Source: Xestospongia bergquistia
Lineage: Eukaryota; Porifera; Demospongiae; Haplosclerida; Petrosiidae
Assembly (NCBI GenBank): GCA_963965975.1
Contig: OZ014416.1
Location: 1-64,000, forward strand
Length of the DNA stretch: 64,000 bases
Direction of reading: 5' to 3'
A program made the translations under genes and the position numbers. How positions within the stretch are numbered: the first letter of the stretch is position 1; every line of letters begins with the position of its first letter. Shown here one piece after another: positions 39,468-57,383 of this stretch. The notes below the pieces were generated by a model. It saw only the letters and a program-made list of their open reading frames with translations. It was not told the DNA's origin and searched no databases.

Positions 39468-39953
39468 ATGGCGTCCAGATCAGGACAACGAGCAGGAGGT
39501 ACTGATGGTACAGACTACACTCACAGAGAAAAAGTTGCTACTCATTATCAACGTAGTGTCTATTTAAAGAAGTCACTAAAGACTGTAATGATGATACAGG
39601 TCTTGTGTGCTATTTATACACTTGTAATAGTTATCATAGCAGGAGATTTACCAAGTCTGTTAGTTGTAATTGGATATACTATTGGTTTACCCTCTTGCTG
39701 GCAGTCTTTACAGAGAAATAACATTCATTTAATTAATATATATGGTGTCTGCTGTTCTCTGTTAGGAATATTTCCAATGGCATACATTCTCTATAGTTTT
39801 CTATGGACACATGGAATTACATCTCATCATTGGCTTAGATTCATTGAAGCAGTTGTTGTCATAACAACTAATGGAATAGCTTCCTATTTTGCAAAAGAAT
39901 TGATGACACTTTGGTCATCATCATCATCAAAGAGACCAAAAACTAAACATTGA
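39468..39953 (+). CDS. JAGN1: Protein jagunal homolog
   Basis: A single uninterrupted exon of 161 codons, rare here. The N-terminus MASRSGQRAGGTDGTDYTHR, followed by KVATHYQRSV and LKKSLK, matches the conserved jagunal start. Four hydrophobic segments follow, around residues 43-63, 66-84, 97-118 and 126-146, ending in a basic tail (KRPKTKH). Jagunal is an ER multipass protein involved in ER organisation and secretory traffic. The frame is open upstream to 39261, but that part overlaps AGXT exon 1 on the other strand and the family start is MASR, so 39468 is chosen. An AATAAA at 39986-39991 lies 15 bp before the TRAF stop. Confidence 0.93.
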   Translation: MASRSGQRAGGTDGTDYTHREKVATHYQRSVYLKKSLKTVMMIQVLCAIYTLVIVIIAGDLPSLLVVIGYTIGLPSCWQSLQRNNIHLINIYGVCCSLLGIFPMAYILYSFLWTHGITSHHWLRFIEAVVVITTNGIASYFAKELMTLWSSSSSKRPKTKH

Positions 39954-40005
39954 TTTCTCAATATTAATTATTAATTTTTCATAATAATAAAAACACTAAA
40001 CAAGT

Positions 40006-41949
40006 CTATATGTTAACTGGTTTAGGGATACCATTAATATCAACTACTATACCCAAAAACAAACAGTCATCTTTAACGTAACCATCTTTGAGTGAATCTA
40101 GACGACAAAACAAGGGACAACCTGAAGCGATGTTCATTTCTCTATTGAAAGGTTGTTGGAAGGAACTACTTTGAGGGTCAGGACGGAATTGATCAACAAC
40201 ATTCTTTTTGCCAAACTGATTGATTAGCAATAATGTTACTTTTTGTTGAAAAGGCCATGGGAGAAGTGCATCATTAGGTCCTTTCATGATGACAAAGAAG
40301 AGACTCAAATGAGTGCCTTTTCCCATGCCATCACCATTTAAATAGACACGAGCACACATTTTGTAACCTTGTTTACTTGTATAGAATGGAGTAGAATATA
40401 ATGAAAGAGTAGTACTATCAATAGCTTCTCTTCGTCTTTGCTCAAAGTTGTCGATTTTCCACAATAAAATTCCATCATAAGTAGCTCTTTCTACAAGTTG
40501 CAGACGAATATCAAAGTCCATGTTATGATTAAGACATCGACTTAGAGCATGATCAAGTTCAGATACTTTAGTTGTCAAGTATTCAACACGTTGAGTCATT
40601 GTACTGGACGGTAATGAAGGATGACCACCAAGTGAAGTAAATGAAAATGATTGTTTCTGTAGTAGTTGGTCTAATCTATGTTGTGTTTTGCCAACTTGTT
40701 CTTCAAGAAGTGTAATTTTAGTATTAAGTCTATAACAAAGTCATATATTAACATATTATTTCACTTTATTACTTACTTCTCTAGACTTTGTTTCCTTGTC
40801 TCATCTTCAATTTGAACTTTTTGCTCTAAAGAAGTCTGTTTCCTTTCTATTGATGTCGTTTTAATTTCAATAGCAGACACTCTATTAAGGATGTCTTCTT
40901 CTTGTACTTTATGTCCATGAGATTCCTTTTGTATTTCAACTACACTATCAACTATTAACTGAGTATGATATATAATCTTATCATGTAAATGGTCTCTCAT
41001 CCTCTCTCGTTGACACTAGAAACAAGATAAATAATTTGGATAATTACTACAGATCTTTCCTAATGATATCATAAATTAGTGGGCTGGTTTAAAGGTTAAA
41101 CATGACATCATTATTTGTAACCCACATTGTTAATTAAACTTACTTCATAATGACAGTTTAGCTTTTGGTAAGGACAAGAGATTATAGCCAGAGGGCACTC
41201 TTCAGAGAGATGATATTGTAACTATATCAATAATAATACGTGTCATAGTCAAAAATATAACTTACTTCAGCTTGTCGAAACGTTCTAGTATCATCACAAT
41301 TATTAGGACATTTATGTAAATACTGAGGACATACTCTTAATAGATGAGCCTAGATTGCTTAATGAAATAGTACTGATCACATGATATATCATACCTTCAT
41401 TTGTTCAATGGGTACTTTATGTCCACAGTGTTCACAGATAGATGGTCTCATTGGACATTCATGACGTTGGTGATGTTCAAATTGTGTGCATGCTACAAAC
41501 TTACCACATTGTGTACATTGCATTTCTCTATATCGACATACTTCTAAATGAGACTAACAAAGAACATCAGATAATTAGTAATTATAATAATTTAGGAATT
41601 ACCTCTAATTTAAAAAGTTCACCCAACCAGTCACAACCTGATTGGTGATACTTACAATAAACTGGTAAATGGAGTATTTCCCTCCTACATGCATTATCTG
41701 GGAATGTCTAGTATAAACAACAAATATAACCAGATAATGATAGGATAATTCCCTTACTCCTTCCTTTGATATTGGCTCTTGATCAACAGGACAAAGTGGG
41801 CGTCGACTTTTTAATATGGGTTCTAAACAGTCCTTACAAAATAGATGACCACACTCAGTTTGTAGAGGTTGTCGCAGAGCTAGTTCACAGATTGGACACT
41901 CATGACGTTTTTGTAGATCACTCACAAAATGGGCATCAAAACCAGACAT
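40006..41949 (-). CDS. TRAF-family adaptor (RING, TRAF zinc fingers, coiled coil, MATH)
   Basis: Seven exons give 526 residues: 41949-41758, 41707-41603, 41553-41395, 41349-41266, 41221-41144, 41015-40777, 40729-40006. A RING finger starts at CPICELALRQPLQTECGHLF and closes with CPVDQ (about residues 18-58). Cys/His-rich TRAF-type fingers follow, with phrases such as CKYHQSGCDWLG, CRYREMQCTQCG and CPNNCDD. A heptad-like region (about 230-350) precedes a MATH domain beginning GILLWKIDNFEQRRREA and ending FLGIVVDINGIPKPVNI. This is full TRAF architecture, typical of adaptors downstream of TNF-receptor and Toll/IL-1 receptors with RING E3 activity. Which vertebrate TRAF is closest cannot be settled by eye. 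It converges on JAGN1 (52 bp) and diverges from the RhoGEF gene. Confidence 0.92.
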
Positions 41950-42339
41950 ATTTGGGTATACTATAAAGCTAATACACTAATTTACTGTGTAGTTAAGGAA
42001 ATTATTTAAAATTGAATACTCAGTTAATTATATTAGTTGTAGTTATCCACTGTAGAGATATCTTCCTGTACAAAGAAAAGATGGATACCATATTAATATA
42101 TTCACTGACTTACCACAGTAGTAGTACTTGTATTGTTCGACTAGGGTAATCCTAGTCGAACAATGTAGCCATGTGTTGTTATATATGAGGGAAAAAAAGC
42201 AGAAAAAACAGGATGAGAGTCTTAAGTTTAGTTCAAAGTGCTTCCTCACAACAAAAAAAATGCTAAGCAAGCATTCGATCATCGATCACGTCACGTGACT
42301 ATAAAGCTAGGTGTATCTCGATTCTCAAGTCTTCTTACA
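41950..42339. promoter_or_regulatory. Divergent region TRAF / ARHGEF10 with perfect hairpin and E-box
   Basis: This 390-bp region separates two divergent genes. It holds a perfect 14-bp inverted repeat, attgttcgactagg at 42132-42145 and its complement at 42151-42164, with a 5-base loop. Nearer the RhoGEF start, gtcacgtgac at 42290-42299 is a 10-bp palindrome containing the E-box CACGTG. Either could regulate one or both genes, but position is the only evidence. Confidence 0.55.
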
Positions 42340-45300
42340 ATGGCTACTGCTGAGCAAACTCCTGCATCAGAACAAGATTATGAAAATGTAACTAATGCTG
42401 AGCGAGATTATGAAACGTTGACTCGAGAAAATACTGACTATGCTAGACTCAGTGATCTTAAATTACTAGATAGTGGATCATTTGAAAATCCTGAAGTTCT
42501 TGATAAACATCCATGGCAACATGACAGGTATTATCCATCTGCATTGATCATAATCTGTATATTCTGTTTAGACCTAAGATGAGACTGCCATTAAATGAGA
42601 TGCAAGATACTCCAGAGCTAGTAGTAACACCAGTCAATAGTTGGTATGACTTGTGATCATATAATGTAAAAATGCATTGTATTTTCTAGTGAGGGTCATC
42701 CATTAAAATCTGAAGACATTGATGAAGTTGTGAGATTTCAAAGAAAACTCACTCCTCCCACGATAATGCCATATTCTGAGTCGGAATCTGAAGATGAAGA
42801 TGTTTATACTGATCCCATAGAACAGGACAGGAAAAGAACTGAATCAGATACTATAAATGTCTTAGGATCATTGTGTTTACAAGGTGTAATGCAGGGTCTA
42901 GTAGAAAAAGATAATGAGAGAAGAATATTACCAGACTCTATTAGAATGACAGTTAATTTAGAGGAACATTGTGAAGCATTAGATCAACTCTCTGTTATGG
43001 TGACCAAAAATCTTGAAATTGTTCCTGAGACACCTTTTGATCCTAACGTTAGACAAAGAAAACCCTCACCATCACATTCAAGTATGTAATTAACACTTCA
43101 TTGATATGTAATGTTTAATACTGTTCTACTCTTTTAGCTCCTTTTAAAAGATTTCTTGCAAAAACACAGCTGTCAGAGCAACCACATTCTGTTGCTGCAA
43201 GTAAAATAGATGTACATCTTACAAATGTGACGTATGTTGACTACATTGTACGTCCACAACCTCTTCCTCCACTCTCAGATAAACTGCCACTTACTGAGGT
43301 ATGTTATAGTTTATACAATACCATTTTATCTGTCTCCCTTGAGGCATAATATATAAATGTGTTTTTATTTTATAGAGAAAGCGCTATAAAGTTGTGGAAA
43401 GTTTACTTGAGTCAGAAGCTGCATTTCTTACTTCCCTCAATATTGCAATAGAGGTATTGGGATCCTATTTTGTTAACATATTATATTTTATATGAAACAG
43501 TTGTACAGGAAACCACTGAAAGAGACTGCCAATACAGAGTTAACTAATGATCAAATAAAATATCTTTTTGGTCCAATTGTTTCAATATTGGAACATCATG
43601 AGCTGTTTTTTTCTGCTTTAAGTGAGCAGACCAAAGATTGGTCACCAGTTAAACAAATTGGTAACAGTTTCTTGGCTTCAGTAAGTACATTTTGCAATTC
43701 TCTTATAACTTTTTTGTAGTTTAATAGAAAAGATGTCTTGAAACATTACAGCAAATATGTCAACAACTTTACTAAAGCAATGTCTATTTTGGAAAAGGGT
43801 ATCAAAAAGAAACACAAGTTTTATGACTTTTTGAAACAACAAATGTCTGTTGCTGCTACACCTTTGAGTTTACAAGCTCTCCTCCTTAAACCAATTCAAC
43901 GATTTCCTCAGTACATTCTATTTCTAAAAGTAAACTTTGATACATTAATATTGTCTTGATGTTCTCCAATATATTAGGATCTTATCAAGTACACATCATC
44001 TTCTCATCCTGATAGTATGCTTCTTCAAATGGCCTATGCTCATATTGAAGGGATAGCTAATTCATTGAATGAAGCTAAACATCGTTCAGAACAGCTAACA
44101 ATTGTCGGCTATCTTAATTCCAAAATTGAGAAACTTCCAGTCAATTTAGTAAAAACTAACCAAACATTAGTTAGACAAGATATTATACAATGGACGGTAT
44201 GTTAAGACAAACATTGTTGTAATAGAATATATCATTTTATTTATAGCATTGTAAGGATGGCAAGTGGATTTCCAAAGAACGACAATTGTTTTTATTTAGT
44301 AAAATCTTAGTATGTTGTGCTATTCATCAAAACAAGAAAGCAAGGAATGATCCAGAACGACGAACTTCAAGAATTGAAGCTGAACAAGTGATTGGGTAAG
44401 TGTGTATTTATATTATATTATAATTATATTTATTATATATATAGTGGAGATACATCATCTACTCCTTCACTGGTTTGTAAATGGTATTGTCCCATTGAGT
44501 CACTGGAAATGACAGATCCAGATTACATTAAAGATAATACTCCTCTTATTACTGTTGGATCAGAAGGTATCTTGTCACAGAACATGCTATAAATGGGTTT
44601 GTTAGGTGTAGATTCAGAAATACAAACAAAGTTTGAAGAGTTACAAGAAGAGATGAAGAAATTAGATAGTGATTTTCAGTTACTCTCCAAAATTGGAGCT
44701 CTAGTTGCATCACTCCATGATACATATGAGGTAATAATGACAACTTATGATGTCATTATGATGTCATTATGAAATAGTCACTGTCAGTTCAAAGTATTCA
44801 AAATTACTGTCGTATATTACAAAGAAAATTAGAGGGAGGCCATGAATTAATGAGAAGCTGTGAACCATGTCGTGTTGATATCACTATTCCTGGAAAGTAT
44901 ATATATATATATTATATATTATTATATAATAAATACTATTTTGATAGAGGAAATAATACATCATCTCGATATCATCATGTGATATTGTTTGAATCAGAAG
45001 AAGTTCGTCAAAATTGGGTTGGAGATATTCAAATGACTAAACTCAGACAAAGTCAGTCACACATAATATATTATAATATATCTAAATACATACAGATGAA
45101 ACTAATCAACAACCATGGATCAGTAATGAAGATAATAATGATGATATTGATGATGATGAAGATGATCTTGAAGAGAAGGGAACACTTGATAAATACATTT
45201 TTTCTGATAATTTGCCTCTTGTCATTGATTACATGAAGTTATGTCATAATTCTGAAGTTTCTAGTGTAAGTAGTATATCAGTCATAATTATAGTACTATT

Positions 45301-47265
45301 ATAATAACAGGTGGAGAGTGCTACTAGTGTTGGGAGTAATATAGTATGGTTTGCTACAGGAAATGCTACAATTTCTTATATTTCTATTGTTTGTTGTTTT
45401 TTACCAACGCCAATATTAGTAGAAACATTCCCTGTATCTTCCAATAAAATCCTTTGTATGAAGGTCAGTCTAACTTAGTTTCTTTCGTCTATTTAATTTC
45501 ATAATGTAGGCAATACCTACTACTGATGGTGTATTGACTGTGTGGATAGGTTCTCAATGTGGCAAGTGAGGCAGTTTACTCTTATAGCCATTATTTCACT
45601 CGACTAGGTTAATGCTGTACGATGCTACTACAAAGAAATGTCTACAAGCAGTACAATTACCTGACTCTATTCTTTGTATTGAGTAAGATGTTCCTCAAAT
45701 ATAATGTTATATTAATAACTGATTTTATTCAGAAATTACAAGAATAGAGTATTTATTGGAACAGCAAGTGGTCAACTTTTTGTATATAATCGAACTAAAG
45801 GTACAAATGATAGAATTATGTAGTTTTTTATTTCAATATGTAGGATCACAGTGGAACTTGAAACAGTGTAATCATCAAATTTCTGTAGCAAGTAGTGCAA
45901 TACAATGTTTTTGTATTGTTGATGAGTTTTTATGGATGGGTATACAAAAGTCTTGTGTATTAATGAACATGAGTACTTTACAACTTGAGGTAATCAAATT
46001 AGTTATCATATTTACTGTTTTATTTCTCTATACAGTATGGTGTTAAAGTCACAAATGATGATAGCATGTATGTCAAACGATTAGAAAAGTCAGGAGCTGG
46101 AGTCTGGGTAGCATTAAGTCGAGGTGCCACTTTATATTTGTATCATAAAGATACTAGAAAACCAATACAAGAAATTGATATCCGAGGATCATTAGCTAAC
46201 ATTATTGGCTGTAAGTATCTCATGACTTAACTCAGTATCACATGACTTACCTCATGATTGTTTTGTTCATTAGATGCAAATATTGAAAGCAAGTTTGATT
46301 CCTTACCTAGTCTCCATATTACAGCATTGGTAGCTGCAGCTGGATATTTGTGGGTAGGTTCATCGGTAGGAGCTACTCTCGTTTATCGTATACCCCACAT
46401 GCATGGACTCCCTCTCTTAAATGGACAACCATTTCTAGCAAGTGATGGACACAAAGGAACAGTTCGAGTTTTAACAGCAGTTCAAACAAGAGTTGATGTC
46501 TCTTCCGTTCGTTTTGACCAATTTGTGTCAGATGAGAAAGAGAGAATGATTGGCTCTTTTACTATCAAATCCTCACAACCTTTAAAAGTGTCTACTGGTG
46601 AGACAACTTTGATACAATCTACTGCAGTAGATGAGAGATCACTGCCACGAGTATCACAAGTTATTAAGAAATTAGAGTTGGGAAAACAATTACTCAAATC
46701 TTCTGTCCATGATCGATCATCACTTGAAGCTCAAGATACGTCTTCCCTGCCCAAACCGGTTATCAAGACAGCAGTGTTATCTAAACCTGTCCCAAAACCA
46801 CGAACTAAGAAACCAAAGAAAAAAGTTGTTCCAAATATCACACCAGCTGATTATGAGACACCACAAAATCTCATTGATAGTTTAACTCAAGATGATCCAG
46901 AAAATGTCTATGATGAAGTCCCATTTGAATATGATCAGTCAGATGAAGAGGAAACTATTGAAAACTCTTCCTCTGAATCTGAACTTGCTATTGATCGTTC
47001 TCGATATGAAGGTAACACTATTCAACTCGGTGATAGTCTATATGAACACATTGGGTTAAATACTATTACAATGACAATCCCTGGCCATCAAGTCAATCAA
47101 GAACAAAGTACAATGTTTGTTTTCACTGGAGGAACAGGTCTTGTTAATTACCGTCATGGAGAACCCTCGTCATCACAACAAAAGAGTCAATTAATTATGT
47201 TGTTAAATGACTCATCTCATCTTAATGAGGTTCCATGTGTTATTACATATCAAGTACCAAAATAA
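42340..47265 (+). CDS. ARHGEF10: RhoGEF with DH domain and C-terminal beta-propeller-like region
   Basis: Twenty-one exons give 1317 residues: 42340-42527, 42572-42643, 42690-43081, 43138-43298, 43376-43453, 43501-43680, 43720-43929, 43978-44196, 44247-44395, 44445-44566, 44606-44730, 44778-44896, 44948-45051, 45096-45265, 45311-45463, 45510-45565, 45608-45682, 45733-45800, 45844-45989, 46036-46210, 46274-47265. The DH domain spans about 271-465 (RKRYKVVESLLESEAAFLTS to LQALLLKPIQRFPQYILFLK). A PH-like part follows with KERQLFLFSKILVCC. From about 763 on, segments such as VWFATGNATISYI, FIGTASGQLFVYNR and YLWVGSSVGATLVYRIP suggest a WD40-like propeller, as in ARHGEF10/17. The end (FVFTGGTGLVNYR) resembles ARHGEF10. 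Function: GDP-GTP exchange on Rho. An acidic run (DDIDDDEDD) lies near 735. Orthology is by recall, not alignment. Confidence 0.88.
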
Positions 47266-47351
47266 TAACAATAACAATGTGTGGGCGGTGTGTGTGTGTG
47301 TAAAAGTCACTAAATTATATAAACACTCATGTATTTTATAGCTGATTTTTT

Positions 47352-52894
<5,543 letters not shown>

Positions 52895-53150
52895 GGCGTC
52901 CACTACGAGAAGACACTGTAGTTATACCAGCTGAGACAGGATAGGTTTCTCTCGTATTGCTTCCCTTGTCTACTGACTAGCTATAAAAAGTAGGACTATT
53001 AGCACAGGTAGTTTGTGGTCCAGTGCAGTGTTAATACCGACCCCCGCCCCCGTGTAATTTTAATTAAATTAAATTTGAATATACAGTAGATATACGGAGA
53101 GGAATCAAAGATAATAATAATTATTATAGTACAGACAATAATAAGAAAGG
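52895..53150. other. ACAP 5' / WDR33 3' intergenic region
   Basis: These 256 bp hold the ACAP 5' leader and promoter and the WDR33 3' end, both minus strand. A C-rich patch at about 53039-53052 (cgacccccgccccc) is the strongest GC-box-like element nearby and lies about 150 bp upstream of the ACAP start. Confidence 0.5.
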
Positions 53151-56100
53151 TTATTTCTTTTTAGAGTGACCACGTGAGGATGAGCGGCTTGATTTATCAT
53201 CAATATCTCGTTTTGATCGTTTAGCTGATGATCCATTATCATCAGAAGAACTTCTACGACGGCTTGGCGAAGATTGTCGGGGGACATCTTCTTTCTTTCC
53301 TTTACCACGCCCACTTGTATCTCGACGTCTATCTCTATCATCATGTTCTTCTCGACGTCGTTCACGATCATTTTCACGATCACGCCAATTATTATTAGGC
53401 CATGCCCCTCTTCTTTCAAAGCGAGGATCTCTTGAAGATGGACCATCTGGTTTCCCTAATCCTTGTGATGGATGTGACTCATTATTATGATGACCAGGCT
53501 CATGTTGAAATGGTCTAGAACCATCACGTGATGAATAAGGAGACTGATAGTGAGTATAATTAGAAACAGGTTGACGTTCAGTTTGTAGAGGAAATGGGTC
53601 AACATGGCCACTGCTACCACGTTGACGAGGGTCTGAAGGATGTGAAAAGTCATGTGCTTGACGAGGGTCTTGAGGTCGGAAATCTTCTTCATTATCTTGC
53701 CATTGTTTAGATGGTGGAGGTTGACGAGGGTCCTGTGGATGAAAGGGAGGCATTCTCTTCTCTTCATGCAGAGGATGCCATGGTTCTGAAGGTGTGCGTT
53801 CTTGTGGTGGACCTCCTAAGGGTCTGTCTCTATCTCCTGAAGGAGGTTGGCCACCATAAGGTCTGTCTCTATCTCCTGGAGGTGGTAGACCACCATATGG
53901 TCTATCTCCTGGAGGTGGTAGACCTCCATATGGTCTTTCTCTGTCTCCTGAAGGAAATGGACCACCATAGGGTCTGTCTCCTGAAGGAGGTGGACCGCCA
54001 TAAGGTCTATCTCTATCTCCTGAAGGAGGTAGACCACCATAAGGTCTATCTCTATCTCCTGAAGGATGTGAAGCACCATAAGATCTTTCTCTGTCTCCTG
54101 GGCCACCATAAGGTCTGTCTCCTGAAGGAGATGGACCACCATATGGTCTCTCTCTATCTCCAGAGGGTGGTGGACCACTGTAAGGTCTTTCTCCTGAAAG
54201 AGGTGGACCACCATAAGGTCTCTCTCTATCTCCAGAGGGTGGTGGACCACCGTAAGGTCTCTCTACTGGAGGAGGTAAACTGCCATATGGTCTGTCTCTA
54301 TCTCCTGAAGAAGGTGGACCACCATAAGGTCTTTCTCCTAGAGGAGGACCACCATAAGCTCTCTCTCCTGAAGGAGGAGGACCACCATAAGCTCTTTCTC
54401 GTTCTCCCAAAAGAGGAGGAGGACCTCCAAACTGCCTCTCTCTATCCCCTGGTGGAGGTGGATAGTCCCGTCTTCCCATAAACTGTTCCTCTGAAGGTGG
54501 ATGATATCCAAAATCCCCACTTGGTCGCCTTGGAGGCCCCATTGGTTCATTATATGGACCAGGGGGAGGTCTTCTTGGCTCAGTAAAGTCATTAGGACGT
54601 GGGCGGTAAACATAGGGATTATGATTCCATCTAGAGAGTAATTTATACATAAATAACTAGTGCTATAAATAACTATCAACTTACCTTTCTTCATCTAGTG
54701 AAGGTCGACGAGGATAATCTGGATTATGCCAGCTATAACGGTTACCAAACTCCTCTGGAGGTCGGTTATTATAAGATCCTAACAATAACAAATAAACAAG
54801 TAAAGACAACTTAACATATTTGTATAATAACTACCAGGTCTCCTCCACTCTCCATCCATTTCCTTTTGATCACCACGGTAACCTCCAGGAGGCATCATAT
54901 CACCTAAAAGAGGGCGTATACCACCAGGGTGAGTTGGGGGATGACCTAATATAATATCAAACTTAAACAGCAATAATTTTCAAACATTACCATGAAACTC
55001 ATTCTTAATTTCAATGGGTCCATTTTGATGAAAAGGGGGTCCTGATTTATCTAAAAGGAGACATTCCAACATTGAAAAGTTAATATTTGACTTTACCAGC
55101 AAATGTTTCTGCAATGATATCAGCTCCTAATACTGGTACATCGTGAGGTGGAGGTGGTGGAAGTTGGGAAGATGGAGCGAGAGGACCACTATGTAAAAAA
55201 TAATCATACAGTCTACTTATATAAATTACCTATCAGGTGGCATATTCCTGGATTTCCAGGCATCACCAGATGATGGTGGTGGTAAAGTGACAGCACCAGT
55301 TACAGGTTGAGGTAGCCCAGTATCGTTAACCACACCCATTCCAGGAAGATTGTATGATGCCATTGTATCTATTGCATCAACAAAAATGTAATAATTATAT
55401 CATATAACATACCCATTTCATCTCCAAGATAATAAGGATTGTGAAAACTGTTATATTTATCTTTTAACTCTTCACCTGGTCTATTCCGACACCAAAATTT
55501 ACTAACATGATACAAAAATGATCACAATGATGTAGTAAATAAATCACTTACCATGTATGATCATTAGCACCAGAACACAGTAAATGACCTAATGGATGCC
55601 ATGATAATGACCACACAAATCCTTCATGAGCAGATTCCATACCACCCACCTCACGATCATTGCTAAAGCAAACTATAAAACCAATGTTGCCATGGAAACA
55701 CACACTAACCCCACCAACCAGAATAGAACTGCACCATCTGACCCACCACTAGCAAATAACTTTTCATGTACAGGATGCCATGACAATGCTGTATTATTAA
55801 AAAGTATAATATATATACATTATAACATCTACTAACTGTTGACATCTTTCTTGTGTCCCTTGAGTATAGCCAGTTCTTTCATTGTTCTTATATCATATAA
55901 TTTAATAAGATAATCTCGTGATGCTGTTGCTAACCAGTTACCATTTTGATTCCATTTTAAATCCATTACAGTAGCTTTATGTGCATGTCTGTACAACAAT
56001 ACAACATTATACTATATACAATGTACTACTAACATTGTACAAACACTATGGCCAGACTTAGGATCCCATAACTTCACTGGTTGTTGATTATCTTTACTAC

Positions 56101-57165
56101 CAGATGCTAAAAGACTTTTACGAGGATGCCAATCAAGAGATTTAACATCAGCACCATGACCTACGTTGGACACAAGTCAGGGAAGGGTCGACAGTACCAT
56201 ACCTCGCAGAATATGCTCCTCAGTGCAGCATAAGAAATCAAAGATTCTAACAGTACCATCATCTGAACAAGTAGCTAACTTAGCATCAGTTGGTGAAAAG
56301 CTATCAGGAAAAAAGGTGTTGTATTATCACACCAATTTTACTACAAGTTGGCATAGCAACCGCTTTTACTAACTACTATTAATGTTTTATAATTAAATTG
56401 TATGGTGTACAAGTCATTACATGCACAAAATACAGTCACATGACTATCACATGACCTAGTATAATCCCACCTGCTACTGCGTATAGGTTCACTATGTGCT
56501 TGAAATGTATGCACATTGTTAAAATTGATTTGCCAGTACTTAACAAAGCCTCGGTCATCAGTAGTCACCATCCACTTGCCATTATGACTCCATTTCATGC
56601 TTCGTACTGAGCAATCATGAGCCTATAAACACGTAATAATATTAATATATTTATTTGATCACACCTACTTGTATAATAGATTCAAAATTAAAGTTGATAC
56701 CATTCCATAATGTGAACTCACCACTGGCAGCACCAGTAATGAGACGACGCCCATCTGGAACCCACTAATGGTGTATATATAACGTTACCATAGCAACATC
56801 TTTAATTACTTACAGCTGTACTAAATATAGGAGAACGTGCTTTGTTTGTACAGGCTTTAACAAATTTTGTTGTTACTGCATTAACTGGGATATCTATCAT
56901 GCCATGTGGTGTAGAAACTTCATTATAGTAGGTGGAGTCTGGTTGAATAAGTGGAACATCTCGTTTATCTCTTTGCCATAGCCGATTCTATAATAAAGTA
57001 ACATAATAGAATCACGTGATCTATACTTACTTCTAAGTAGTGTAAAGTTGAGGCGTGATAATCTACTGTTTTTCTCATTAATAAACGACGACCAAGAACT
57101 GCTGCTCCACCACTAATTCCTACAGGAGTAGGAAACGTGGGAGACATCAACAGAGGCTCATTCAT
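53151..57165 (-). CDS. WDR33: pre-mRNA 3'-end processing protein WDR33 (CPSF subunit)
   Basis: Sixteen exons give 927 residues: 57165-57031, 56987-56814, 56764-56669, 56622-56471, 56300-56203, 56160-56034, 55988-55837, 55788-55710, 55662-55552, 55501-55413, 55368-55230, 55188-55097, 55050-54991, 54945-54835, 54778-54685, 54630-53151. Family motifs are continuous: [118 protein letters not shown]33 is the CPSF subunit that, with CPSF30, reads the AAUAAA signal. Seven WD repeats cover about 90-405. The rest is Pro/Gly/Arg-rich, with a tandem [13 protein letters not shown]-type repeat and a basic RS-like tail (KRSKRDIDD to [12 protein letters not shown]). Its start is 218 bp from SSU72, on the opposite strand. 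Confidence 0.96.
53811..54470 (-). repeat. Coding minisatellite in WDR33 ([11 protein letters not shown] units)
   Basis: Within the last WDR33 exon about twenty imperfect units encode GDR(E/D)RPYGGPPPS or a shorter GERPYGGPP form. Unit lengths of 11-15 codons keep the frame. The unit count is probably unstable. All three minus frames and one plus frame are open here, which produces long spurious frames. Confidence 0.9.
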
Positions 57166-57383
57166 GACTGAACCTGCCTCTTAAATTGACAAAAATTCAC
57201 GAGGTTGAATCACGTGAGTATTACCACTCTTATTAATGCCCTGTGGTGTCAACAGAAGGTCCTTCCTCTACTCTGACAGTCATCTCTCTCTCTCTTTTTC
57301 TCTCTCGGTGGCACCATTACAAGTTTCTACTGTTTTTAAAAGAGTGACTGATTCCAGTTGTAATAGAGTATAAATTAATATTT
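57166..57383. promoter_or_regulatory. Bidirectional intergenic region WDR33 / SSU72
   Basis: Divergent start codons are 218 bp apart. The gap contains a tcacgtga palindrome (57210-57217) with the E-box CACGTG and a CT-rich tract at about 57284-57307. A tataaatta near 57370 is too close to the SSU72 ATG to act as a normal TATA box. Shared control of two 3'-end-processing factors is plausible. Confidence 0.6.

Noticed and set aside
42238-42339. N-terminal extension of the RhoGEF
   Set aside because: The frame is open but has no in-frame ATG before 42340 that I could find; the extension would overlap the E-box region.
53816-54250. 144-codon second minus-strand frame in WDR33
   Set aside because: Alternative frame of the same minisatellite, open because no unit contains a stop in that frame.
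53711-54481. 256-codon plus-strand frame opposite WDR33
   Set aside because: It is a shadow of the WDR33 minisatellite; repetitive VDHHKV-type residues come from the antisense of the coding repeat.
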